Origin: Hyphomonas sp.
GTDB lineage: Bacteria > Pseudomonadota > Alphaproteobacteria > Caulobacterales > Hyphomonadaceae
Assembly: GCA_013791775.1 (NCBI GenBank)
Contig: VMTE01000049.1
Coordinates: 1-64,000, forward strand
Direction of reading: 5' to 3'
Length of the DNA stretch: 64,000 nucleotides
The translations under genes and the position numbers were made by a program. The notes beneath the pieces were generated by a model. That model was not told the DNA's origin, made no database searches, and worked only from the letters and a program-made list of their open reading frames with translations. The stretch's first letter is position 1; the number at the start of each line of letters is the position of its first letter. Below are positions 51,713 to 59,601 of the stretch, one piece after another.

Positions 51713-52461
51713 GGCATGGCTTTCAGGGGATCCGTCCGGCGGCGGGCTGCCGGTGTTTTCTCGCCGCTTTCCTGAACGAGCATACCGTTGGCCAAACGGA
51801 AGACCGGCGCGTCGATCTGACGGATCAGGCCAAGGTCGTGGGTGGCGATGATGACCGTCGTGCCGAGGCGCTTGTTCAGCTCAAAGAACAGCCGCATCAG
51901 GCGCGCGCCCATGTCCGGATCGACGTTTCCCGTCGGCTCGTCGGCGATCAGCAGGTTTGGCTGGGTCACCACGGCGCGGGCAATCGCGACGCGTTGCTGT
52001 TCGCCGCCCGACAGCGTCTCCGGGCGCTTGTGCAGACGCTCGCCGAGGCCAACCCAGGTCAGGAGCTCTTCGACATCGCGGCGGTACTGGGACTCCTTGC
52101 GGCCCATCACCCGCAGCGGCAGGGCAACGTTTTCGTAGGCCGTCAGGTGAGTGAGCAGCCGGAATTCCTGGAAAACCACACCGACCCGCCGCCGCAGGGC
52201 CGACAGCTGATCGCGCGTCAGACGGCCGGTGGGACGCCCGAACAGCGACACCTCGCCCCGCGTGGGCGGCTGGGCCAGGTAAAGCAGCTTGAGGAGACTT
52301 GACTTGCCGGCCCCGGAAGCGCCCGTCAGGAAGCTGAAGCTGCCGGGTTTCAGGACGAGATCAATACCGCTAAGGATTTCCTCGGACGAATCGTAGCGAA
52401 GGGACACTCCGTCCAGGCGGACGGCGGCCTCTTCAAACATGTCCGGGCGAAGCTGGGTCAT
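51709..52461 (-). CDS. ftsE: Cell division ATP-binding protein FtsE
   Basis: 250 aa. ABC ATPase: Walker A TGASGAGKSSLLK, Q-loop FQEFRLL, signature LSGGEQQRVAIARA, Walker B LLIADEPTGNVDP, switch THDLG. Length and synteny identify FtsE rather than another ABC protein. ATG 52461 chosen; upstream frame (to 52539) overlaps the divergent gene. Powers FtsX and, through it, murein hydrolases; the M23 lipoprotein at 33-34 kb could be considered among possible targets, but nothing links them directly. Confidence 0.94.
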   Translation of the reverse strand: MTQLRPDMFEEAAVRLDGVSLRYDSSEEILSGIDLVLKPGSFSFLTGASGAGKSSLLKLLYLAQPPTRGEVSLFGRPTGRLTRDQLSALRRRVGVVFQEFRLLTHLTAYENVALPLRVMGRKESQYRRDVEELLTWVGLGERLHKRPETLSGGEQQRVAIARAVVTQPNLLIADEPTGNVDPDMGARLMRLFFELNKRLGTTVIIATHDLGLIRQIDAPVFRLANGMLVQESGEKTPAARRRTDPLKAMP

Positions 52462-52506
52462 TGAGCGGGGTCCGGGGTCCAGGGTTGGTCGAGCGGGGCG
52501 AACAGA

Positions 52507-53217
52507 ATGATCCTTACCTGTCCTTCGTGCAGCACCCATTATTTCGCCGATGACTCAACAATCGGTGAAAGCGGGCGAACTGTTAAATGCGCGGCCTGTG
52601 GTCATTCCTGGTTCGTGCAGCCCTCGTCACTTGCCCAGGACAAGCCGGCGCCCCCGGCCCACGAGGTCTACCGCGAGCGTCTGCGCGAGCAGCGCCGGGA
52701 AAAAAGCCGTTTTGCCGCTGTCTTTTCCTGGCTGTTCACGGGAACACTTTTTGCCGGCGCGACGGTCGCGGCCTTCTTTTTCCGCAACGATGTCGTGAAG
52801 GTCTGGCCGCAATCGGCGGCGGCCTACAAGCTGGCCGGGCTGGATGTGAACCGTTTCGGCCTCGATTTCGCAGACATCGAACGCGCCCGCACCTTCAATG
52901 ACACCATTCCGATCGTCACCGTCACCGGCCGCGCGGTGAACGTCGCCCGCACAGCGGTGGAGACGCCGGGCGTGCGGGTCGATCTGCGCGACGAGACGGG
53001 CAAGGTGGTCGCCACCGAATACAGCTTCGTCACGCCGGGTGAGCTCGACCCCGGCAGTTCCGGCCAATTCGGCGTCGTGGTCGAACCGGCCCCCGTCGAG
53101 AGCTTTGAAATCGTTGTCAGCTTTGTCGAACGCTCTGCCGTGCCGGATGAACCGCCGGTGCAGGAAGCGCTTCCGCCGCTGGAAGACCTGTCGCCAGAAA
53201 CCGAGGACCCCGTTTGA
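52507..53217 (+). CDS. Zinc-ribbon (MJ0042-type) membrane protein
   Basis: 236 aa. N-terminal zinc finger TCPSCSTHYF...VKCAACGHSWF of the MJ0042 type, a basic linker, one transmembrane helix (FSWLFTGTLFAGATVAAFFF, about 75-95), and an exported domain (about 110-210) resembling DUF3426. Widely conserved divergent to ftsE in alphaproteobacteria, function unknown. Overlaps no neighbours; hpt follows after one base. Confidence 0.85.
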   Translation: MILTCPSCSTHYFADDSTIGESGRTVKCAACGHSWFVQPSSLAQDKPAPPAHEVYRERLREQRREKSRFAAVFSWLFTGTLFAGATVAAFFFRNDVVKVWPQSAAAYKLAGLDVNRFGLDFADIERARTFNDTIPIVTVTGRAVNVARTAVETPGVRVDLRDETGKVVATEYSFVTPGELDPGSSGQFGVVVEPAPVESFEIVVSFVERSAVPDEPPVQEALPPLEDLSPETEDPV

Positions 53218-53218
53218 C

Positions 53219-53752
53219 ATGACTGCCCCATTGCCGAAGATCGACGTCGTGCTCTCCGAGCCCGACCTGATGGCCCGCGTCGAAGAACTGGCCGACCGGC
53301 TGGCGCCGCGCCTGACGGGTGAATGGACCGCTGTATCCATCCTGATCGGGGCAACGCCCTTCACCTCCGATCTGATGAAAGCGCTGGCCCGGCGCAACAT
53401 CCACCCCGTGCTCGATGTGCTCTGGCTGGAGAGCTACCGGGACGCGCGGGAAAGTTCGGGCCGGGTGGTCGTGCGGGCGGATGTTTCACGCGACGTCGAA
53501 GGGCGCGGCATGCTGCTGATCGACGATGTGTTCGATACCGGCCGCACACTGGACTTCGCCAAGCACCACCTGCTCGCCAAGGGCGCGCGTGAAGTGATCA
53601 CCTGCGCGCTGACACAGAAGCCCTGGGCGCCGCGCGGCGAGAACGGCGTCGACTATTGCGCCTTCGATGCGCCGGGGCGCTTCCTCGTCGGCTACGGGAT
53701 GGACGATGCGGGCCTGTACCGGGGCCTGCCGTATATCGGCGCGCTGGACTGA
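53219..53752 (+). CDS. hpt: Hypoxanthine phosphoribosyltransferase
   Basis: 177 aa. The PRPP-binding motif LLIDDVFDTGRTLDF and the DVLWLESYRD flexible-loop region identify a type I purine phosphoribosyltransferase. Salvages hypoxanthine and guanine to IMP and GMP. ATG 53219 begins one base after the upstream stop, implying co-transcription with the zinc-ribbon gene. The long open frame to 53039 is antisense-free but out of family. Confidence 0.93.
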   Translation: MTAPLPKIDVVLSEPDLMARVEELADRLAPRLTGEWTAVSILIGATPFTSDLMKALARRNIHPVLDVLWLESYRDARESSGRVVVRADVSRDVEGRGMLLIDDVFDTGRTLDFAKHHLLAKGAREVITCALTQKPWAPRGENGVDYCAFDAPGRFLVGYGMDDAGLYRGLPYIGALD

Positions 53753-53755
53753 CCG

Positions 53756-54148
53756 TCAGGTCACCGCAAACCAGATACAGGCGCCGGCGGTGCCCAGCAT
53801 CACGATCAGCGTCAGGAGCGTACCGAACATGCGGCCGGGGCTGCCGCCCGAGGAGCCGCCGAGGCCGATCGCATGGAGAATGCGGGCGACCAGGAAGGTG
53901 GCGCCCAGTCCGTGGATCAGCAGGACGGGTGCGTTCATGAGGCCAAGCGCGAGCAGGCCGACCAGCACCACCGGCACGTCCTCGACCGCATTGCCCTGAA
54001 CGCGGACTGCGCGTTGCAGGGCCTCATTATCCCCGTCCCCGAATGCGATCTTCTCGGCGGTGCGCACCCGTCCCACGTTTATCTTCAGCACGAGCACAAA
54101 AAGGCCGAACAAGCCGGCATACAGTGTTGCGGCGGCAATGGATGACAT
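53756..54148 (-). CDS. MAPEG-family membrane protein
   Basis: 130 aa with four hydrophobic segments (AATLYAGLFGLFVLVLKINVG, VPVVLVGLLALGLMN, LLIHGLGATFLVARILHAIGL, FGTLLTLIVMLGTAGACIWF). The NVGRVRTAEK...QRAVRVQGNAVEDVP stretch is the MAPEG glutathione-site pattern. Bacterial members may be glutathione transferases or peroxidases; here activity is unproven. Convergent with hpt. Confidence 0.86.
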   Translation of the reverse strand: MSSIAAATLYAGLFGLFVLVLKINVGRVRTAEKIAFGDGDNEALQRAVRVQGNAVEDVPVVLVGLLALGLMNAPVLLIHGLGATFLVARILHAIGLGGSSGGSPGRMFGTLLTLIVMLGTAGACIWFAVT

Positions 54149-54231
54149 AGCGTTTCCCTCGATTTTTCGGGGACTTTATCGCGGTTCGCCCGAGCGTCAC
54201 CCGAAAACTGAAAACCGCCGGTGGCACAAGG

Positions 54232-54254
54232 AAAAGCCCCGGCATCGTCGCCGG
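54232..54254 (-). terminator. Possible terminator after the glyoxalase gene
   Basis: On the minus strand a short CCGGC-6 nt-GCCGG stem (54239-54254) is followed by GGCTTTTC. Stem is only 5 bp, so the call is tentative. Confidence 0.35.
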
Positions 54255-54261
54255 CATCCCG

Positions 54262-54735
54262 TCACCACACCCCGACATTCGGTGCGCTGGCCCACGGCTC
54301 CTGCGGGGGGAGGGCCTCGCCGTTCTGCAGCAGCTCGACCGAGACACCGTCCGGCGAACGGATGAAGGTCATCCGGCCATCGCGGGGCGGGCGGCTGATC
54401 GGGACGCCAAGATCGGCGAAGCGCTGGGTCGCCGCGTAGATGTCATCCACCCGGTAGGCGAGGTGCCCGAAATTGCGGCCGCCCGCATAGCCTGCCTCGT
54501 CCCAGTTATGGGTCAGCTCGACCATCGGGATGTCCATCTGGGTCGGGCTGACACCGTTCGGGACGCCGCCCATGCGTGCGATGTCGGCCGGCGACGCGAG
54601 GAAGACCAGCGTGAAGCGCCCACCTTCATTGTCGTAGCGGCCAATCTCGGTGAGGCCGAGGCCGTCGCAGAAGAAGCGCAGGGTCGCGTCCAGGTCGCTG
54701 ACGCGCACCATCGTGTGCAGGAATTGCGGGCTCAC
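54262..54735 (-). CDS. gloA: Glyoxalase I-like VOC protein (lactoylglutathione lyase)
   Basis: 157 aa. Two VOC beta-alpha-beta-beta-beta modules; LHTMVRVSDLDATLRFFCDGLGL and GHLAYRVDDIYA carry the paired metal positions (His, Glu). Longer than E. coli GloA (135 aa) but within the alphaproteobacterial range. Probably converts hemithioacetal of methylglyoxal and glutathione to lactoylglutathione, feeding the GloB at 35.3 kb. Coupled by ATGA to an upstream membrane protein. Confidence 0.85.
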   Translation of the reverse strand: MSPQFLHTMVRVSDLDATLRFFCDGLGLTEIGRYDNEGGRFTLVFLASPADIARMGGVPNGVSPTQMDIPMVELTHNWDEAGYAGGRNFGHLAYRVDDIYAATQRFADLGVPISRPPRDGRMTFIRSPDGVSVELLQNGEALPPQEPWASAPNVGVW

Positions 54736-55229
54736 GAATGGGCCTCCCGGAGATTGCGGATCACTTGTTTCAGGTTGGGCGGCATCAGCGTGTAGTAGCG
54801 GTGCAGCGCCGCTGCGAGCAGGGCGATGGCAATGCCCATCACGGCGAGAAAGAAGCTGAACGTGTGGATCAGGGTGCCCTGTTCAAATACAGGGGACTTG
54901 CCCGACAGCGTCCAGAGGGTTTCCCAGACCGTGTTGAAAACGGTCGAGAGGGGCGCCAGCGACACCGTCATGAACGCGGCGCAGGCGTAGATATAGGTGC
55001 TGGCGCGCGGGCCTTCGGCGCGAAGGTAGAGGTCGGTGAACTCGTCTTCTTTCACGGCGTCGGGCAACTCGCCGCTTTCCTTGCGGGTCTTGAGCAGCTC
55101 CGGCGCGAAATCCTTGGCTTTCTTCCAGCGCAGCGCGAGCACCGCTCCCCAGGCGGCTACAGCAATGACGAGGGCGACATAGACATACATGCAGCGCAGC
55201 TTCGATTCCGGGTTCGGCGCGGAGGCCAT
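54732..55229 (-). CDS. Three-helix membrane protein coupled to gloA
   Basis: 165 aa from ATG 55229. Transmembrane helices at about 16-34 (VYVALVIAVAAWGAVLALRW), 80-100 (YIYACAAFMTVSLAPLSTVF) and 120-145 (FSFFLAVMGIAIALLAAALHRYY). A charged cytoplasmic stretch (KKAKDFAPELLKTRKESG) lies between the first two. No family recognised. ATGA overlap with gloA suggests joint expression only. Confidence 0.7.
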   Translation of the reverse strand: MASAPNPESKLRCMYVYVALVIAVAAWGAVLALRWKKAKDFAPELLKTRKESGELPDAVKEDEFTDLYLRAEGPRASTYIYACAAFMTVSLAPLSTVFNTVWETLWTLSGKSPVFEQGTLIHTFSFFLAVMGIAIALLAAALHRYYTLMPPNLKQVIRNLREAHS

Positions 55230-55240
55230 CCCGGGCAGGA

Positions 55241-56125
55241 TCAGGCCGCGTAGGCGCGTTCGTAGACCAGCATGGCGCGTTTGCGTGCCACACCCCAATG
55301 ATAATTATGCAGCCTGCCGTCAGCTGCAAGGGCCCGGTGACAGGGGATGAACCAGCTGACCGGGTTGGCCCCGACAGCCGCCCCGACCGCCCGTGCAGCC
55401 GTCGGCGCGTTGATGCAGGCCGCCAGCGCGCCATAGGTGCGCGTCTCGCCGGCCGGGATTTCCAGCAGGGCCCGCCAGACCTGACGACGGAAAGGCGTCC
55501 CGTACAGGCAAACGGGCAGGGGCTCGCCCTTTTCGAAGACCTGCGCGGAGATCCGCTCGGCCTCGCCGTCATCCCGCCGGATCGCGGCGCCGGGATAGCG
55601 CGCGGTGAGATCTGCAAAGGCATCGTCCTGTGCGCGGCCCTGATGTTCAAACCCGGTCCGCGCGGGTGCGCCGTCATCAATGAAGCCGAGCGCCACGAGG
55701 CCGCGAGGACCCGTCAGCCAGGCGCCGAGGCCGAAGGGGGTCGGCGCGCGGCCCAGCACCAGTTCGGCGCCCTTGCCGCCGCCCTTGGCTTCGCCGGGCG
55801 AGAGGCCTTCATGGGCGATGAACAGGTCGTGCAGCCGCCCTGGACCGGACAGGCCGGTTTCAAGCGCCGCATCCAGAACGCTGGCACCCTGGCGCAACAA
55901 CTCGCCCGCCGCGCCGTGAGCCAGCGCGCCCTGGAACTGTTTGGGGCTTATCCCGGCCCAGCGGGTGAACTCGCGCTGGAAATGGTGGGCCGACAGACCG
56001 GCCGCAGATGCCGCCGTGTCGAGGTCCGGCCAGTCGGTCCAGGTATCCCCCAGCCACTCGAGGGCCTTCGCCATCCGGTCATAGGCGCGGGCGCGTTCAT
56101 CAACGGGGGCAGGTCCATCAAACAT
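55241..56125 (-). CDS. ada: AraC-type HTH / methylated-DNA-protein-cysteine methyltransferase (Ada-like)
   Basis: 294 aa. Residues 20-110 form an AraC-type DNA-binding domain (LDTAASAAGLSAHHFQREFTRWAGISPKQF), and residues 200-294 the MGMT domain with acceptor Cys262 in WFIPCHRAL. The Ada N-terminal zinc domain that repairs methylphosphotriesters is missing, so this protein repairs O6-methylguanine and may bind DNA but cannot be switched on in the E. coli way. ATG 56125 is used. Confidence 0.88.
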   Translation of the reverse strand: MFDGPAPVDERARAYDRMAKALEWLGDTWTDWPDLDTAASAAGLSAHHFQREFTRWAGISPKQFQGALAHGAAGELLRQGASVLDAALETGLSGPGRLHDLFIAHEGLSPGEAKGGGKGAELVLGRAPTPFGLGAWLTGPRGLVALGFIDDGAPARTGFEHQGRAQDDAFADLTARYPGAAIRRDDGEAERISAQVFEKGEPLPVCLYGTPFRRQVWRALLEIPAGETRTYGALAACINAPTAARAVGAAVGANPVSWFIPCHRALAADGRLHNYHWGVARKRAMLVYERAYAA

Positions 56126-56264
56126 GCGTCCAGATTGCCCCCGGCTGAGGCCGCGCGCCACCCGATTCTTGTGCATCCGGGCGATCTCGATTTTTACCCT
56201 TTACCTCGCCGCGGGATCACGCGCAGAGTGCGTCGCTTGCATACGGGGAGGTTTGCAGAACCAC

Positions 56265-57212
56265 ATGGCCGACGCACGCAGCATCATCCTGCACGAATAC
56301 CCATCGTCTCCGTTTTCGGAGAAGGTACGCCTCGCCCTTAAATTGAAGAACCTCGCCTACGCCCGGGTGGAAATTCCGGTGATCATGCCGCGGCCGGACC
56401 TGATGCCGTTGACGGGCGGTTACCGGCGTACGCCGGTCATGCAGATCGGCGCGGACATCTACTGCGACACCGCGATCATCCTGCGCGAGATCGAAGCGCG
56501 CTATCCGCTGTACGCGCTCAAGCTACCCGGCCATGAAGGGCTGGCACAGATGGTGGCAGGCTGGGCCGATGGGCGCTGGTTCCAGTCGTCGGTTGCGGTG
56601 ATCTTCGGCCATATGGGCGACAGTGTGCCGGACGCCTTCATCAAGGACCGCGAACAGCTCTCCGGGCGGGCGTTCAACATCGAGGCGATGAAAGCGATTG
56701 CCCCGATGATGAAGGACCAGTGGCGCGCGCGCCTGATGCTGATCGAGGAACGCCTTGCCGGCGGCAAGGGGGCCGGTTCCGGCAACTACCTGATCGGTGC
56801 CAAGGCCGGTCTGGTCGATGTCCATGCCTACATGAACGTGTGGTGGATGAAAAACACGGTGCCCGAGTTTGCCGATGCCTGTCTGGAAAGCGCCCCGCTG
56901 ACGGCGGCCTGGTATCGCCGTCTCGGGGACGTCGAAGGCCAGGAGCCGGAGACGATCAGCGCGAAGGACGCGCTGGCGGTTGCCCGGGATGCCGCGCCGC
57001 GCCTCGTGGCGGCGACCACGCGCAACGAACCTCAGGAGTTCTCCCCCGGTGAGCCCGTCGCTGTCGCGCCCGACGATTATGGCCAGGTCTGGGTCGAAGG
57101 CGAGCTGGTACATGCCGATTCGCAGCGCATCATCCTGCACCGGTTCACGCCCGAAGCCGAGACGATCCACGTCCATTTCCCGCGCGCCGGCTTCCTGGTG
57201 CGCCGGGCCTGA
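56265..57212 (+). CDS. Glutathione S-transferase-like protein with C-terminal extension
   Basis: 315 aa. Residues 1-80 have the thioredoxin-like GST fold (ILHEYPSSPFSEKVRLALKLK, GGYRRTPVMQIGADIYCDTAIIL, where the cis-Pro loop is TPVMQ), followed by a helical domain. The extra C-terminal part (about 235-315), with FSPGEPVAVAPDDYGQVWVEGELV, is an unusual beta-rich tail. Probably glutathione-dependent detoxification. ATG 56265 has GGGGAGG about 13 bases away, rather distant. Confidence 0.82.
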   Translation: MADARSIILHEYPSSPFSEKVRLALKLKNLAYARVEIPVIMPRPDLMPLTGGYRRTPVMQIGADIYCDTAIILREIEARYPLYALKLPGHEGLAQMVAGWADGRWFQSSVAVIFGHMGDSVPDAFIKDREQLSGRAFNIEAMKAIAPMMKDQWRARLMLIEERLAGGKGAGSGNYLIGAKAGLVDVHAYMNVWWMKNTVPEFADACLESAPLTAAWYRRLGDVEGQEPETISAKDALAVARDAAPRLVAATTRNEPQEFSPGEPVAVAPDDYGQVWVEGELVHADSQRIILHRFTPEAETIHVHFPRAGFLVRRA

Positions 57213-57274
57213 CAGGCTTGCCAACCTCGCCGGCACGGTTACGCTCCGCCCAAACATAAAAGGGAGGAGACAAG

Positions 57275-58252
57275 ATGAAACGCATACTGATCGCCACGAC
57301 CGCGCTGCTGGCGGCCTGCAGCCATTTTTCCAGCGGCAATGCCGAAGCACCCACGGCCGCATCGGCAAAATCTGAAACCAAAGGCGAGGGCTGGTACCCG
57401 TCGCGTTACGGAGCCGGCGACCGACTCGGCGCGATGAACAATCTGTCGGCGGAGAAAACCGCCGAGGCGGCAAAGCTGATCACCACCGGCAAGACCTATG
57501 CCTTGGGCCAGGTTACGGGACGCAAGACGCCCGCCTACGGCCCGCGCACCTTCAACATGACCATTCTTCAGCTCTCGGACGGTTCCGGAACGCCGCTCGG
57601 CGAGAACAAGGCGGTCGGCAATGACGATCTCGTCAGCACCTATGTCGGCATCGGCAGCCAGATCGACGGTCTTGGCCATATGGGCATTGATCATCGCTAC
57701 TATAACGGCGTTCCGGTGGCCGAATTCGTCACCACCGGAGGGCTCACCCAGTTCGGTACGCACACACTGCCGCCGGTGGCGACGCGCGGCGTGTTGCTCG
57801 ACATGACCAAGATCCATGGAGACCCGGTGGCGGCGGGCACCGCCTTCAACCGCCCGGAAATTGAACGCGCCGCCGAAGCGGCCGGCGTCACGATCAGGAA
57901 GGGCGACATCGTGCTTTTCCATACCGGTACGATGAAGGCGCAGGAAGGCATGACCGAGCTTTCGCCGGTCGAGCCCGGCATCGGCGTGGAAGGCGCGCAA
58001 TACCTTGCCGATCTCGGCGTCGTCGCCATCGGCGCCGACACTTGGGCGGTGGAGGTCATCCCGTTCGAGCATGAAGCGCGCCCGTTTGACGGCCACCTGA
58101 CCATGCTCGCCAAGAACGGGGTCTATATCCTCGAGAACATGGTGACGGACGAACTCGCGGCGGACGGTGTGACCGAGTTCTTCTTCACCCTCGGCGCGCC
58201 GCGTCTCGAAGGCGCCGTGCAGGCAATCATCAACCCGGTGGCGATCCGGTAG
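57275..58252 (+). CDS. Cyclase-family (PF04199-like) lipoprotein
   Basis: 325 aa. Lipobox LLAAC (near residue 15), GGGAGGAG ribosome site. The domain has IDGLGHMGID and HTLPPVATRGVLLDM, typical of the putative cyclase / kynurenine formamidase-like family, plus GDIVLFHTG and IGADTWAVEV. Related enzymes are metal-dependent hydrolases acting on amides or esters. Exported location is unusual for kynurenine formamidase, so a different substrate is likely. Followed by a palindromic repeat. Confidence 0.85.
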   Translation: MKRILIATTALLAACSHFSSGNAEAPTAASAKSETKGEGWYPSRYGAGDRLGAMNNLSAEKTAEAAKLITTGKTYALGQVTGRKTPAYGPRTFNMTILQLSDGSGTPLGENKAVGNDDLVSTYVGIGSQIDGLGHMGIDHRYYNGVPVAEFVTTGGLTQFGTHTLPPVATRGVLLDMTKIHGDPVAAGTAFNRPEIERAAEAAGVTIRKGDIVLFHTGTMKAQEGMTELSPVEPGIGVEGAQYLADLGVVAIGADTWAVEVIPFEHEARPFDGHLTMLAKNGVYILENMVTDELAADGVTEFFFTLGAPRLEGAVQAIINPVAIR

Positions 58253-58272
58253 ATATACCCTGACCCAAGTTG

Positions 58273-58377
58273 GTCGTCATCCCGGTTTCGCCGAAGGCGA
58301 AGACCGGGACCCAGGGGCCGCGAACGCCGACAAGTCCGGGTCCCGGACATTTGCTCCGCAAATTCCGGGATGACGAC
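58273..58377. repeat. Inverted-repeat element, copy 3
   Basis: 13-bp perfect arms GTCGTCATCCCGG (58273-58285) / CCGGGATGACGAC (58365-58377) enclosing TTCGCCGAAGGCGAA and TCCGGG...CCCGGA hairpins. Shares the GTCATCCCGG...CCGGGACCCAG core with the copy at 45.1 kb. Lies between convergent genes, so it may double as a transcription barrier. The gap 58253-58401 holds nothing else. Confidence 0.75.
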
Positions 58378-58401
58378 AAGCAGAACTTGATTGTTGGCCT
58401 T

Positions 58402-59292
58402 CTAAGCCCGCAGGAACGGCACGATATCCGCCACCAGCGTATCCGCCATCTTGTCCGAAAGGTCGTGCCCCCATTTGGGGTATGCCTTGAACACAGCGCC
58501 CGGAATGCGCCGGGCGATGTCCTGGCCTGCCGCCGGGCGCACAAGCGGATCGTCCGCACCGTGCAGGACCAGAGTGGGGGCCGTCACCTTGTCCAGCCGC
58601 TCATGCCAGCGGGGAGTCGCCAGAATGGCCGTGTACTGACGGGCCATGCCGAAAGGCCGGTCGGAGCGATGGAAGTCCTCGATGGCGCGGGCCCGGATGA
58701 TCCCGGCGCTGTTCCTCAGGTCCGGGTGCGAGCCGATGGCGTGCTGGGCGTGCACCGCGATGTCGCCGATCGCTTCGGGCGTGCGCGAGGCTGGCACGGC
58801 GGTCAGCGCGGCCAGGGCCTCCGGTGTGGCGGGCGGCAGCAAAGGATCGCCGGAGGTGGTCATCACCGGGATCAGCTTCCGCACCTTGTGCGGATGATCG
58901 AGCGCCATCAGCTGCGCGATCATGCCGCCCATGGAGACGCCGAGCACATCGGCTTTGGCGACGCCGATCGCGTCCAGCAAGCCCGCCGAATCCGCGGCCA
59001 TCGCACTCAGCGTGTACGGAACAAGTTTCGAGGCATCCTGCCCGGTCATTGCCGCAGTCAGAACATCCATGGGGGAGGGCGGTGCGAACTGGGCGAGATC
59101 GGTGGAGAGGCCGACATCCCGGTTGTCGAACCAGATCACCCGGAAGCCCGCATCCGCGAGCCCCCGCTTCAGCCCTTCGGGCCAGCGCGTCATCTGCAGC
59201 GCAAACCCCATGACAAGCAGGACCGCCGGATCATCCGGGCTGCCCATCGTGTCATACTCGATCTCGATACCGTTGGTTTTCGCGCGCGCCAT
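58402..59292 (-). CDS. Alpha/beta hydrolase
   Basis: 296 aa. Nucleophile elbow GVSMGGMIAQ, acid Asp in HGADDPLV, and His in PKWGHDLS; LLVMGFALQMTRWP takes the oxyanion position. No signal peptide, so cytoplasmic. Sequence resembles carboxylesterase/epoxide hydrolase-like proteins, substrate unknown. Convergent with the cyclase gene across the repeat. Confidence 0.88.
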   Translation of the reverse strand: MARAKTNGIEIEYDTMGSPDDPAVLLVMGFALQMTRWPEGLKRGLADAGFRVIWFDNRDVGLSTDLAQFAPPSPMDVLTAAMTGQDASKLVPYTLSAMAADSAGLLDAIGVAKADVLGVSMGGMIAQLMALDHPHKVRKLIPVMTTSGDPLLPPATPEALAALTAVPASRTPEAIGDIAVHAQHAIGSHPDLRNSAGIIRARAIEDFHRSDRPFGMARQYTAILATPRWHERLDKVTAPTLVLHGADDPLVRPAAGQDIARRIPGAVFKAYPKWGHDLSDKMADTLVADIVPFLRA

Positions 59293-59601
59293 GAAGTTTC
59301 CTCAGAGATGTTTCTGCCCGCAGCCTAAGCTGGTTTTGAGTGATGCGGAATGCTGCATCGCGCAGTCACCCCAAAACTTGTCTTCGCGGCTCTTTCGTCA
59401 CCCCCGGTGCGCGGCGGCGTATCCGGGGCCCATCTCCCGGTCTCGCCTTTGGGCGCTGCGGGACGTGCAGACGATGGGCGCTCAGGCGGGCTTTGCCGGT
59501 CGAGCGTGACGCGGGAAGCGACGTCTTCCCAGAGGCGTGCCAAACGAAAAACGCCGCCCCCCGAAGGAGGCGGCGCTGATTTCAGGTCCGGAAATTCCGG
59601 A
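59293..59601. other. 309-bp gap with terminator only
   Basis: No gene found. The only structured element is the terminator of the TonB-dependent receptor (59547-59575). The rest is high-GC unassigned sequence. Confidence 0.6.
59547..59575 (-). terminator. Rho-independent terminator of the TonB-dependent receptor
   Basis: Stem CGCCGCC (59552-59558) / GGCGGCG (59569-59575) with a 10-nt loop, followed on the minus strand by five T (59547-59551). About 27 nt past the receptor stop. Confidence 0.8.
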
